From contig CAYWVR010000021.1 in assembly GCA_964461715.1 (NCBI GenBank), positions 1-63,717 on the forward strand: DNA of 63,717 nucleotides. Reading direction: 5' to 3'. This DNA is from CAYWVR01 sp964461715 (GTDB lineage: Bacteria > Planctomycetota > Phycisphaerae > FEN-1346). Below are positions 7,080 through 16,065 of the stretch, piece by piece. Within the stretch, counting starts at the first letter, position 1. Each line of letters starts with the position of its first letter. The translations under genes and the position numbers were made by a program. Below the pieces are notes generated by a model. The model saw only the letters and a list, made by a program, of their open reading frames with translations, was not told the origin of the DNA and ran no database searches.

Positions 7080-9948
7080 CTACTCCAGGCCCACCTTCGA
7101 CGGATCGTTAACCCACCCGTACTTGGCCTGCATCTGCGAGGGCGAGAGTGTTTCGAGGCCGGCGAGGGTCTCGNNNNNNNNNNNNNNNNNNNNNNNNNNN
7201 NNNNNNNNNNNNNNNNNNNNNNNNNNNNNNNNNNNNNNNNNNNNNNNNNNNNNNNNNNNNNNNNNNNNNNNNNCGGCCGTCGGGCGACCAGGCGAGGGCG
7301 CCGAATCCCTGCTTGGGGCCGAAGCGCAAGATGGGGCGGCCGTCCTCGCCGCGGGTGACGTGGACCCCGCTCCTTCCGAAGAGCCGGGAAGTCGAGGCCA
7401 CGAACCGGCTGTCCGGCGACCAGGCGTAGGCTCCCGGGTGACCGCCATGTTTGGCCGACTCGCCCAGATTGGTCCAGGTCGACGTGTCCCACACCTCAAA
7501 CGAGGAGCTGTTGGGGCGTAAGACCACCAGCCGGCGTCCGTCGGGAGACCAGGCTGCCCGCCGGAGGCGCCCCAACTCGGAGACGCGCGAGCCGTCGGCG
7601 ATGCGCCAGACGACGCCATTGCCGTCGATCCGCAACGCGCCGTCGGGAGACAGGGCGCCGGGCGGGGCGCTCGTTCTTTTGTGCCACAGGACCCGCCCTT
7701 CGTCAAGCGATGCGAGGACGGCGCGCCTGCCCCCGCCGAGGAACAGCCGCGCGCCGTCCGGGAAGGCCTGAACGCGAGCAAGGCCCTCGAAGCTCCAGGC
7801 GAGAGGTACGCCCGAGCCGTCCGCCACCCGCCAGGCCCGCCCTTCGGCTTGGCCTCGTTCCAGACACACGATGAGCAGGTCGCGGTCCTCGATCCAAAGG
7901 GCGTCCGAAAGGGCCGGGGGACGGTGCTCCGCGGTCCACACCGGCGACCCCGGCCCCGCGTCCCAGAGCTTCAGATGAGACACCCGGCCCGTGTCGGCAC
8001 AGGCGGCCAGCCGATGACGGCCGGCGCTGTAATCGGTGTCCGCAAATCTGCGATCAGCGGTCCGGATGGCGAAGAGCGCGGACGCTTCCAGCGACGCGGC
8101 GTCGAACGTTCGCACGGCACCGGTCTTCTCGACCCAAAGAACGCTCCGGCCGTCGGCGGCGGCGTAGACGTTCCTGGCCGCGCCGACCGTGACTTTGCTC
8201 CGCGCCAGGATCGCGCCGGAGGCGGCGTCGACGAGGAGGAGGCGGGCTTTGGGCTTCGGCAGGGACTCCTCCAGGTACACGCGTCGGCCGTCCGGCATCC
8301 AACCCGCGTTGGTCACGGTCATGGGCAGGGCCAGGGTCCGCACGACTTGGCCGGAGCGCGCGTCGCGCAGTTCGAGCGGCGTGGCGCGCGTCCCTTCACC
8401 GGCCAAGAGCAGGCAGCCGTTCGGGGACCAGGCGAGCTGCTTGACCCGGCCCTGGAACGGGATGTTCGCCCGCACCTCTCCGGTGACCGGGTCGCAGAGG
8501 TGAACGACTCCGGCGTCGCCGACGGCCAGCCACCGGCCGTCGGGCGACCACTGCACGACCGCGTGCCGATCGGCGGCCTCGACGATGGGCCCCGGCCGAC
8601 CGGCCTTCAGGTCCCAGAGGCGCAGCCGCTGCTCCGTGCGAAGGGCCAGCCGGCCGCCTGTGGGGCTGACCCACAACTGGACCGCCATTTCATCCCCGCC
8701 CACGAGGACCCGCTTCATCTCACCGGTGGCGGCATCGAGGAGACGAAGGGCGCCCGTGTCGTGGGCCGCGACGAGCGTCTCGCCGTCGGGCATGAAGGCG
8801 ATCGCCGTGACCGCGCCGCGCGGCCGGCGGGTTTCGATTGTCCAGCTCTCGACGCCGCGCAGCTTCGCCGGGGCGGAAACCAGGGCCAGGGGTCCGAGGG
8901 GCTCGCCGCCGGCGGTGCGCTTCGACGGGCGCGAGACGGGCCGGGGGGTGGGGGACGCCGGGGCCGGCTCGACGGCGGGGATCGAGGCGTCCAGCTCCCG
9001 TTCGATCTTCGAAAGGGCCAGCTTGGCCGCGGTCCGGTCAAGATCGGCCTCCTCGTGCAGCTCAAGGAACCGCGCGTAGTAGGCCTTCGCCCGTTCCAGA
9101 AGCGCCGGCCGGGCCGTCCGGCTCGCCTTCTCGGCCAGCGCACGGTACCACTCGCCCAGCTCGAAGCAGGCCAGCTCCGGGGCCGCCGCCGCGCCCCGCG
9201 CCGCTGCCGGCACGTACTTCCGGAGGTCCTCCTTGCACGTCTCGTCGATGTGCCGGGCGGCCGCCTCGGGGTCGTCCAGCTCGATCAGCAGGAGCTGGAC
9301 GAGCCCTTCGCGGGCGGCGGCGTTGGCGGGATCCTTCTCGATCTCCTCCCGGAGCCGGTCCAGGAGGTGCCCCACGCGGGTCTGCTCCTGAAGCGCCCGC
9401 CGCCGGGCCTGGAGGGCGGCCCGGGCGTCGGAGTGGAGGGCCGTGGCCACGCCGACGGCGCGGCGATAGGCGTCGGCGGCGTCGTCGAAGGCGTAGGCCT
9501 CGGCGTGGGCGTCGCCGAGACGCCTCAGGGCTGCCATCAGCGCCGCCCCGGCCGCGACCCGTTCCTCGCCGCGCAGCCGCGTGTAGGCCCGCTGCCGCAG
9601 ATCAACGAGCCGGTCGAGCGTCCCGGCGCGGCGGGCCGGCGCCTTCGCGACGATCAGCTCCAAGGCGGCTTCGGCCGCGGCGTGACCGTGGGGATGGGCG
9701 CGGCCGAGGTCGTAGGCTCGGTCGGCGAGGGCAACGGCCAGGGCCGGCTGGGCGGCGGCGGCCCGGGCGGCCGCCAGCACCCGGCCCGCCAGGGCCAGAT
9801 CGTCGGCCGGGTCGGGCGTGGCGGCGACGGCCCGAAGCTCGGCCCCGTAGAGCGACTCGACCGTCTCCTCGACCTTGTCGGCCCCGGCGGCGCAGAGGAC
9901 GCCCGCGAGGACCGGCAGGAGAAATCCAACCAGCAACGGCCTCCGCAT
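7080..9948 (-). CDS. Secreted WD40-like repeat protein, broken by an assembly gap
   Basis: Begins at ATG 9948 with a signal peptide (RRPLLVGFLLPVLAG). Residues about 25-330 are alpha-helical, TPR-like. From about residue 385 onward comes a series of beta-propeller blades recognisable by recurring W-SPDG signatures such as WSPDGRWLAVGD, WSPNGCLLLAG and WSPDGRRLVVL. The frame enters the 100-N run at 7273. On the far side the biologically sensible tail is in another frame, ETLSPSQMQAKYGWVNDPSKV to the stop at 7080; this matches the C-terminal ending I know from planctomycete WD40 proteins, whereas the continuous N-bridged frame (to 7108) ends in nonsense. The number of bases missing is therefore not 100. 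The function of such proteins is not known; a scaffold on the outer or periplasmic side is inference. Promoter at 10001-10029. Confidence 0.8.
7174..7273. other. Assembly gap (100 N)
   Basis: Exactly 100 N, a conventional placeholder for unknown length, inside the WD40-like gene. The repeated blade sequences probably caused the assembly break. Confidence 0.95.
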
Positions 9949-10000
9949 GCACACCCCCGTCCCGGCCGCGTCGCCATCGCGACCGTCCAACAACAGGGAA

Positions 10001-10029
10001 ATTATGCACGAATCTCAGTGTTCCGTCAA
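10001..10029 (-). promoter_or_regulatory. Promoter for the WD40-like gene
   Basis: Minus strand TTGACG (10024-10029), 17-base spacer, CATAAT (10001-10006); 5/6 matches in both boxes and optimal spacing, 53 bases upstream of the start at 9948. Confidence 0.6.
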
Positions 10030-10159
10030 GAGGCGCAATTCGCAACCGGCGGGGACGCGGAATGTAGGGAACCCCTTGCAAGGCGTCCGGGTCCGACCTA
10101 CCTTTGTACAGGGCGGCGGAGGGGTCGGCGCGGGGCCGGGAATCCTCCCGAGTTTGCCC

Positions 10160-10188
10160 TTGACACCTTTTCGGGGCGGTTATACATT
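10160..10188 (+). promoter_or_regulatory. Promoter for the acidic-tail protein
   Basis: Perfect TTGACA at 10160-10165. The -10 is either TACATT (10183-10188, 17-base spacer) or TATACA (10181-10186, 15-base spacer). 34 bases precede the start codon. The 10030-10159 stretch holds nothing else I can name. Confidence 0.55.
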
Positions 10189-10222
10189 CCGCGCCGGCGG
10201 CTGGATCAGGAGGCACGTTCCG

Positions 10223-10699
10223 ATGTCCGACGAACCGAATGAGACCGGGGGCGCCGATCGGCCGCCCGAGGAGCAGTACACCGAGCTCGTCCTTGTCGTC
10301 CATGCCAACAACCTGCCGGAGGCCGAGCTCTTCAAGACCGAGCTCGAGGCCAACGGCATCCCCACCGTCCTGGAGGGCGAGGGGGCCGGCGTCGCCGGGT
10401 TGCCGGACGTGGGCGCGGGCGTGCCGGTGCTCGTGCCGGAAGAGCTGGCCGATCGGGCGGCCGAACTGATCGCCGAACTCGAATCCACCAAGACGGAGGG
10501 CAAAGACTTGGACGAGACCGACGAGATCTTCGACGAGTCCGCGGGCCTCGAAGACGTTGACGACCTCGACGACGACAAGGGCGAGGACTGGGACGACGAC
10601 GACGAGGACGACTGGGACGACGACGAGGACGAGGACGAGGACTGGGACGACGAGGAGTGGGACGAGGAGGAGGAGTGGGAGGACGAGGACGAGGTTTGA
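10223..10699 (+). CDS. DUF2007-like protein with a highly acidic C-terminal tail
   Basis: 158 residues, cytoplasmic. Residues about 19-90 (ELVLVVHANNLPEAELFKTE onward, with GIPTVLEG and VPVLVPEELADRAAELI) match the pattern of DUF2007, the putative prokaryotic signal-transducing domain. From about residue 100 to the end the protein is almost only Asp, Glu and Trp, with repeated DDDEDDWDD-type blocks and tryptophans spaced through the acid. Start ATG 10223 is set by TCAGGAGG and by where the domain begins; the longer frame from 9875 is intergenic. No ligand is known for the domain; the tail could bind cations or a basic partner (for example the Lys-rich H1-like protein coded at 47329), but that is speculation. 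The next gene, xylulokinase, starts 159 bases downstream. Confidence 0.7.
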   Translation: MSDEPNETGGADRPPEEQYTELVLVVHANNLPEAELFKTELEANGIPTVLEGEGAGVAGLPDVGAGVPVLVPEELADRAAELIAELESTKTEGKDLDETDEIFDESAGLEDVDDLDDDKGEDWDDDDEDDWDDDEDEDEDWDDEEWDEEEEWEDEDEV

Positions 10700-10858
10700 C
10701 CGTCCCGTCCGTCGCTTTCCCGGCGCCCCGCGGCGCCTTCCCGTCCGTCGGCCCCGTCGGCCCCGCCTTGAGCCACCTCGGAAGTGCGAAGGCGGAAGTG
10801 ACGCCGTGTGCGTTCGCCCTTCCCCGTTCCGACGTCCCGCTTCCGTCCGGAGGTTCCC

Positions 10859-12391
10859 ATGGCCCACCTGCTCGGCATCGACATCGGTACCAGCGGCACG
10901 AAGACGCTCCTCGTGGACCCGGAGGGTCGCATCCGGGCCTCCGTGACGGTCGAGTATCCCGCCTACGCCCCGCGTCCCGCGTGGAGTGAGCAGGAGCCCG
11001 AGGACTGGTGGAAGGCCGTCGGCAAGAGCGTCCGCCGTGCCCTGGCCGACGCGAAGGTCAAACCGTCGGGCGTCTCGGGCATCGGCCTCTCGGGCCAGAT
11101 GCATGGGTCGGTGTTCCTCGATGCCTCAGGGAAGGTCCTCCGCCGCGCCATCCTCTGGAACGATCAGCGGACCGGGGCCGAGTGCGACGAGATCACCGAG
11201 GCCGCCGGCGGACGCAAGGCCCTTCTGAAGCTCGTTTCCAACCCCGCGCTGACGGGCTTTACGGCCCCGAAGATTCTCTGGGTCCGCAAGCATGAGCCCC
11301 GCCTCTACGAGAAGACCGCCCGGGTCCTCCTGCCGAAGGACTACGTCCGGTACCGCCTGACGGGCGAGTTCGCCACCGAAGTGAGCGATGCGAGCGGCAC
11401 GCTGCTGCTGGACGTCGAGAAGCGGCAGTGGTCGAAGAAGCTGCTCTCGCTCCTGGAGATCGACCCGGCGCTGCTGCCGGCGGTCCACGAGTCGCCCGAG
11501 GTCACGGGGCGCCTGACGCGCGAGGCGGCGAAGGCGACGGGCCTCGCCGAAGGCATCCCCGTGGTGGGGGGCGGCGGGGACCAGGCCGCCGGCGCCGTCG
11601 GCAACGGCATCGTCCGCCGGGGTGTCATCAGCGCGACCATGGGGACGAGCGGCGTCGTCTTCGCCCACGCCGACGCCGTCGAGACCGACCCCGAGGGACG
11701 CGTCCACACCTTTTGCCACGCCGTGCCCGGCAAGTGGCACGTGATGGGGGTGGTGCTGGCGGCAGGGGGGAGCCTCCAGTGGTTCCGCGACGCCCTGTGC
11801 CCGGACCTCGTCCGCAAGGCCAAGCGCCTGAAGGTTGACCCGTACGAGCTGATCACGGCCGACGCGACCTCCGTCCCGGCGGGCAGCGACGGGCTCTATT
11901 TTCTGCCATACCTGACGGGCGAGCGGACCCCTCACGCCGACCCCGACGCCCGGGCCGCCTGGATCGGCCTCTCGAACATGCACGCCCGGCCGCACATGGC
12001 CCGGGCCGTCATGGAAGGGGCGACCTACGCCATGCGCGATTGCCTGGAGATCATCCGGGGCATGGGCGTGCCGGTCCGCGAGATCCGGGTCGCGGGCGGC
12101 GGGGCCCGGTCGGCGTTCTGGCGGCAGATGCAGGCCGACGTCTACAAGAAGGCCGTGTGGACCGTCTCGAGCGAGGAAGGCCCGGCCTACGGCGTGGCGC
12201 TGCTGGCCGGGGTGGGGACGGGCGTCTGGACGACGGTGCCGGAGGCCTGCGACGCGACCATCGAGACGGCCGCCAAGACCGAGGTCGACCGGAAGACGTC
12301 GCGGGCGTACGACCGGTTGTATCCGGAGTATGGGAATCTCTACGCCCATCTGAAGGGCGATTTCAAGCGGATCGCGGGGCTTCCGGGCTGA
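10859..12391 (+). CDS. xylB: Xylulokinase
   Basis: 510-residue FGGY-family carbohydrate kinase. The N-terminal phosphate-binding GIDIGTSGTKT (6-16), substrate-site SGQMHGSV (78-85) and WNDQR (100-104), the catalytic aspartate in GGGGDQAAGA (D241), and the signature LPYLTGERTPHADPDARAAW in the C-terminal domain point to D-xylulose 5-kinase, which feeds xylulose into the pentose phosphate pathway. The SGQMHG segment is typical of xylulokinases rather than glycerol or ribulo-kinases. Length is as usual for the family. Start at ATG 10859 behind GGAGG; the longer frame from 10808 lacks support. No xylose isomerase gene is visible in the window, though the sugar-catabolic genes at 1680-5864 could supply substrate. 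Confidence 0.92.
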   Translation: MAHLLGIDIGTSGTKTLLVDPEGRIRASVTVEYPAYAPRPAWSEQEPEDWWKAVGKSVRRALADAKVKPSGVSGIGLSGQMHGSVFLDASGKVLRRAILWNDQRTGAECDEITEAAGGRKALLKLVSNPALTGFTAPKILWVRKHEPRLYEKTARVLLPKDYVRYRLTGEFATEVSDASGTLLLDVEKRQWSKKLLSLLEIDPALLPAVHESPEVTGRLTREAAKATGLAEGIPVVGGGGDQAAGAVGNGIVRRGVISATMGTSGVVFAHADAVETDPEGRVHTFCHAVPGKWHVMGVVLAAGGSLQWFRDALCPDLVRKAKRLKVDPYELITADATSVPAGSDGLYFLPYLTGERTPHADPDARAAWIGLSNMHARPHMARAVMEGATYAMRDCLEIIRGMGVPVREIRVAGGGARSAFWRQMQADVYKKAVWTVSSEEGPAYGVALLAGVGTGVWTTVPEACDATIETAAKTEVDRKTSRAYDRLYPEYGNLYAHLKGDFKRIAGLPG

Positions 12392-12601
12392 TGGACGGTC
12401 ATTTCGTGGTTTCATGATCCCGCCGATTCGCGGCGCTCCTTGCTCCGGGTCCCGGGGGTTTGCTGCGCTGCGGCCCGGGCTTGAGCTACGCTCCTCCCCG
12501 GACTTTCAAGTGGCTTTCCTGGTTGGCCCCATGCGGAGTTAAGGCTTTCCCTCCGGGCGGTCGATGTAGGAAAAGGGTACAATGATGAATGAAAGGCGGC
12601 G
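12392..12601. other. Intergenic, no gene seen
   Basis: G+C-rich stretch with loosely repeated blocks around CCCGGG (near 12462-12515). Possible -10 TACAAT near 12577 but no good -35. I see no ORF with coding character on either strand. Confidence 0.5.
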
Positions 12602-13126
12602 ATGCGAGCCGACCGACGCATGTTGCCTTGCTTCGCCGCCGTAGCAGTCTTCGTGGCGGCGAGCGCGTCCGCGACTGCCGGGGGCGACCAGGCCTCGGCC
12701 GTGGTGAAGGTCGGGGTGCACCTCCAGCCGCGCCTCTCGCTCCAGACGCAACCGCCGAACGTCCGCCCGGGGGCGGGGGAGCGACCCGCCGGCGACCGCA
12801 AGTTCTCGACGGGCCTCGAGCCCGCCGGCTTCGGGAAGAAGCACCCGCCGCCCGGCGCGTGGAACTTCTACTCCTACTGGTGGAAGATGAAGCGGTCCGG
12901 CGACGGACGCCAGGCTTTCTGGATCGACGGCCGCAAGGTCGGCGACTTCGGCGGGATCGAGTGGCGAAAGACGGCCGAGCTCACGCTCAACGCCTTCTGG
13001 CTGATGAGCTACGTGACGGATCGCTGGACGGACCACAAGACGAACCGCGTCTGGTTCGACGACGTTGTTGTGGCGACCGAGTATATCGGGCCGATCGTGG
13101 CGCGCTCCGAGCCAGCTCAGAAGTGA
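12602..13126 (+). CDS. Exported remnant of a polysaccharide-lyase-like protein
   Basis: 174 residues: signal peptide (1-27), a low-complexity linker, then residues 68-165 that recall the C-terminal half of a concanavalin-fold, PL14-like family found in planctomycetes and verrucomicrobia: GAWNFYSYWWKM, QAFWIDGRKVGD, TNRVWFDDVVVATEYIGPI. From memory of that family, full-length members have a large N-terminal part and about 30-40 residues between the WKMKRS and QAFWIDG blocks; here those blocks are joined directly (KRSGDGRQAFW), and almost all of the N-terminal part is absent. The gene therefore looks like an internally and N-terminally deleted derivative that still has a signal peptide and an open frame. 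It could be a decaying pseudogene or a small lectin-like protein. No lyase active site can be recognised. Confidence 0.55.
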   Translation: MRADRRMLPCFAAVAVFVAASASATAGGDQASAVVKVGVHLQPRLSLQTQPPNVRPGAGERPAGDRKFSTGLEPAGFGKKHPPPGAWNFYSYWWKMKRSGDGRQAFWIDGRKVGDFGGIEWRKTAELTLNAFWLMSYVTDRWTDHKTNRVWFDDVVVATEYIGPIVARSEPAQK

Positions 13127-13142
13127 GGGCGAAGGCGGAGGT

Positions 13143-13895
13143 TTACGCCTCGACGGCGCTGCCCTCGTAAGCGCGGACGCGGCCGGCGATGTCCTCGAGG
13201 GTGCGGCGGCTCCCGTCGGTCGACTCCATCGCCGAGAACTGGAACCCCAGGACGCACATCGTCCCGTCCTGGGCCACGTGACGGAGCTGGGCGTTGGCGT
13301 AGAGGGGCACGGGGGTGTTGCCGAATTGGAGCCGGACGCCCACCACGTCGCCTGCCTCCAGCAGGTCGCCGGCGTCCCAGCTCGTGCGGACCGAGAACCC
13401 GCCCTCGCTCAGGTCCAGCATGTTGCCGCACCACACCGGCCGGTCCGGACAGATGCCGGAGGGTTCGACGGCCCGGCCTCCCGGCCAGAAGGAGACGCGG
13501 GCCCGGTCCTCGCCCAGGACCTCTTGCCTCGGGTAGATGCGCCGTTCCTCCTGTCGCACCTGCTTCGGACAGACCAGGCCCAGGGCCTTGGCCTCGCCCT
13601 CGTCGGTCTTGTAGCGGGTCACCTGGCGGACGACGGAGGTGAAGGAGTAGCGGTAGGACCGCATGCGGAAGCTGACGCCGACCTCGTCGCCCGTGCCGAG
13701 GGGCTTGGAGGGGTTCCGGGCCGTGCCGGACGGATACTCCATCCAGACGACGTCGTCGCGGACGGCCTGGAGTCGCCCCCGCAGCGTCAGCCAGCGGTTC
13801 TTGTCATAGAAGGTGATGCCGGCGAGGAGCTTGCGGGCGCACGCCTGGTCGAGGAGGCCGCTCAGCTCGTCGCCGGGTAGAATGAGTTGCGGCAT
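13143..13895 (-). CDS. PilZ-domain protein (YcgR-like), probable c-di-GMP effector
   Basis: 250 residues. Residues 1-110 form a beta-rich domain of the kind that precedes PilZ in YcgR-type flagellar brake proteins. From 115 on, the PilZ domain shows the c-di-GMP-binding R-x-x-x-R at R119-R123 (RRIYPR) and D-x-S-x-x-G at 161-166 (DLSEGG). Proteins of this type bind cyclic di-GMP and control motility, polysaccharide synthesis or secretion. It is the last gene of a minus-strand series with a histidine kinase and response regulator, 130 bases below the regulator's stop, so it may be co-expressed. The ribosome-binding site in front of ATG 13895 is weak. No diguanylate cyclase or phosphodiesterase is in the window. 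Confidence 0.85.
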   Translation of the reverse strand: MPQLILPGDELSGLLDQACARKLLAGITFYDKNRWLTLRGRLQAVRDDVVWMEYPSGTARNPSKPLGTGDEVGVSFRMRSYRYSFTSVVRQVTRYKTDEGEAKALGLVCPKQVRQEERRIYPRQEVLGEDRARVSFWPGGRAVEPSGICPDRPVWCGNMLDLSEGGFSVRTSWDAGDLLEAGDVVGVRLQFGNTPVPLYANAQLRHVAQDGTMCVLGFQFSAMESTDGSRRTLEDIAGRVRAYEGSAVEA

Positions 13896-14025
13896 GGACG
13901 CTGCGCCTGCCGGACCTCACCGAGTCCTGTACCCATCCCCGGGTCTTTCCTACACCCGGAGCGCCTTCCGAGGGAGATATCGGGCAGGGGGGTGGGGGGA
14001 CTTCAAGCGAAAACGCGGGCCGCCC

Positions 14026-14679
14026 TCACGACTCCAGCGACACGAGGCCGCGGCGGATGGCGTACTTCGTCAGGTCGGCGATCGTATGCAGGTCGAGCTT
14101 CTGCATGAGATGGCGGCGGTGCATCTCGATGGTCTTCGGGCTGCGCTTGAGGCGCAGGGCGATCTGCTTCGTCGTGAGGCCCTCGGCCAGGAGCTGGAGC
14201 ACCTCCCTCTGGCGCGGCGTCAGGGCCGCGCCGCCCGTCGGACGCCGCCGCGAGGACTCCACGAGATACGCGTCGGCGACGACGGCGGCGACCTCGGGCG
14301 GGAGGTAATTGCCGCCCTTGGCCACCGTCTCGATGGCCCGGACCAACTCCTCCACGGCGCACGTCTTCAGTACGTAGCCGGAGGCCCCGGCCCGCAGCAT
14401 CTCCGTGACGAACTCGCCGTCCAGGTGCATCGAGAGGGCCAGGACCTTGACGTCGGGGTTGCGGCGGATGACGCGGCGAGTGGACTCGATGCCGCCAAGG
14501 TCCGGCATGGAGACGTCGATCAGGGCCAGATTGGGCTCGCTCTCGCGGGCGATGCGGACGACCTCGCGGCCGGTCCGGGCCTGGCCGACGACCTTGAGCC
14601 CCCGCCGGGCCTCCAGCAGCGCACACAGGCCCTCTCGCATGACGGTGTGGTCGTCGGCGACAAGCAACCGGATCGTCAC
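14026..14679 (-). CDS. Two-component response regulator, NarL/FixJ (LuxR) type
   Basis: 217 residues. Receiver domain 1-120 with acidic pocket D9/D10, phospho-acceptor D55 (LALIDVSMPD) and conserved lysine K105 (GYVLK); C-terminal LuxR-type helix-turn-helix from about 150 (LTPRQREVLQLLAEG, then TTKQIALRLKRSPKTIEMH). Acts as a DNA-binding transcription factor when phosphorylated. The histidine kinase gene upstream on the same strand (14884-16002) is of the matching HisKA_3 class, so the two are very probably a cognate pair. Start is GTG 14679 with a G-rich but poor ribosome-binding site. The 204 bases between the pair contain no ORF I would call. Confidence 0.93.
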   Translation of the reverse strand: MTIRLLVADDHTVMREGLCALLEARRGLKVVGQARTGREVVRIARESEPNLALIDVSMPDLGGIESTRRVIRRNPDVKVLALSMHLDGEFVTEMLRAGASGYVLKTCAVEELVRAIETVAKGGNYLPPEVAAVVADAYLVESSRRRPTGGAALTPRQREVLQLLAEGLTTKQIALRLKRSPKTIEMHRRHLMQKLDLHTIADLTKYAIRRGLVSLES

Positions 14680-14883
14680 GTGCCCCCCGTGTCAGGCAGA
14701 GCCGCCACCGCCCACGACAAGGCGCGGCGGCACCTCGGTGTGCACAAGGACCTTATCTTGATCTTAATAGGATACCCGACGGACCCCGAACCGTGGCTAC
14801 AGGAAATCCCTGCTTGTGCCTACGTTATGTCATCGAAGGGGGGAAAGCGCCGAAAGGACGGCCTCAAGGGGGTCGGAGGGAGC

Positions 14884-16002
14884 CTACGCCGATGCGTCGC
14901 CCGGGGGTGCCACCGGCACGACCAGGGCTGCGCGCGTGCCGCCGGCCGTCCGCGGGCCGATTTCCAGCCGCCCGCCGATCCACCGGAGCCGGTCGCGCAG
15001 CGTCCGCAGGCCGAACCCGCGCGAGGGATGCGCGCGGCCCGCCGCGCACGCGTCGACGCCGGTCCCGTCGTCCTCCACGACCAGGTGCAGCCGGTGGTCC
15101 ACCTTCGTGGCGGCGATCCGGATCGACCGAGGCCGGGCGTGCTTCAGGGCGTTGATCACCAGTTCGCGGGCGGCCCGGTACAGGAGCGTTGCCGGCTCCG
15201 GGCGCAAGGCCCCGTCGATCCCCTGCGTCTCGAGGGTCAGCACGACGTCCGGCCGGCGGTCCCGGAGCCCGTGGACGAGCTGCTCCAGGGCTGCCGCCAG
15301 TCCACCCGCCTCCAGGACGGGCGGCGCGAGGTCGAAGACGGCGGCGGCCATGGCCCGCCCGGCCTCCTCCAGGAGGGCCGCGGCCTTCGCGACGGCCTCC
15401 TTCCCGGTCTCGTCGGGGACCGACGTCCGGGCCAGCTCGACTTCGAGCTTCGCCAGGGCCAGGGGATGGCCCACCGCGTCGTGGAGGTCGGCGGCGATGC
15501 GGCGGCGCTCGCGCTGCTCGGCCTCGGCCAGCTCCGCCTGCGCCCGATGTAGCTCCAGGTTGGCCTGCTTCAGGTCTGTGATGTCGCGGACGAAGACGGC
15601 GACAGTGCGGATGCGGTCGTGGGCCCCGAAGATCGGGCTCAGGCTGATGTCGTACCAGTAGGCATGCGCGCCCTCGGCCCGGAGCTGGACGTGGCGCGAA
15701 CTGCGGCCTGTCTCGAAGACGCGGGCCAGGTGCCGGGCAAGCTTGGCGGCGTTGGCGGGGGGCATCAGCTCAGAGGCCAGGCGGCCCTCGGCCATCTCGA
15801 CGCTGATCCCGTGCCGCTCGACCAGCTCCGGGGCGATCCACGCCCGCAGGAACTGTCCCTCCCGGTCGATCACGGCGACGAGGGCGTGACAGAGGGCCCC
15901 GAGGATGGCGCCGGGGGATTCCTCGGGGACGGTGGTCGGACCGGTCCCCGCGTCGGCGGGGCGGGGGACAAGCCGGTCGGTGTCCGGGCGGTGCGCGTCC
16001 AC
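14884..16002 (-). CDS. PAS-domain sensor histidine kinase (NarX/DegS class)
   Basis: 372 residues, no transmembrane segment, hence cytoplasmic. PAS domain about 28-142 (YWYDISLSPIFG and VFVRDITDLKQ are typical PAS ends), a short coiled coil 145-168, then the HisKA_3 phosphorylation box RRRIAADLHDAVGH with H174 and an HATPase with the N-box around VINALKHA (near 285), DDGTGV and GFGLRTLRDR. It autophosphorylates on H174 and presumably passes the phosphate to D55 of the neighbouring regulator. GTG start at 16002. The PAS ligand is unknown. It follows the protease gene by 63 bases on the same strand, so the protease, kinase, regulator and PilZ genes may share a message. Confidence 0.92.
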   Translation of the reverse strand: MDAHRPDTDRLVPRPADAGTGPTTVPEESPGAILGALCHALVAVIDREGQFLRAWIAPELVERHGISVEMAEGRLASELMPPANAAKLARHLARVFETGRSSRHVQLRAEGAHAYWYDISLSPIFGAHDRIRTVAVFVRDITDLKQANLELHRAQAELAEAEQRERRRIAADLHDAVGHPLALAKLEVELARTSVPDETGKEAVAKAAALLEEAGRAMAAAVFDLAPPVLEAGGLAAALEQLVHGLRDRRPDVVLTLETQGIDGALRPEPATLLYRAARELVINALKHARPRSIRIAATKVDHRLHLVVEDDGTGVDACAAGRAHPSRGFGLRTLRDRLRWIGGRLEIGPRTAGGTRAALVVPVAPPGDASA

Positions 16003-16065
16003 GGGGCGTCCCCTTATCGGGTCGTACGCCCAGTCTACGCCCCCGGAGGCCCGGTTGTCAAAGGG

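Noticed and set aside
10722..10737. GGCGCC-CCGC-GGCGCC as terminator for the acidic-tail gene
   Set aside because: Six-bp stem with no T-tract; such strings are expected by chance in DNA this G+C-rich.
12412..12801. 129-codon minus-strand frame before the lyase remnant
   Set aside because: No recognisable composition or ribosome-binding site; opposite strand of repeat-like intergenic DNA and signal peptide codons.
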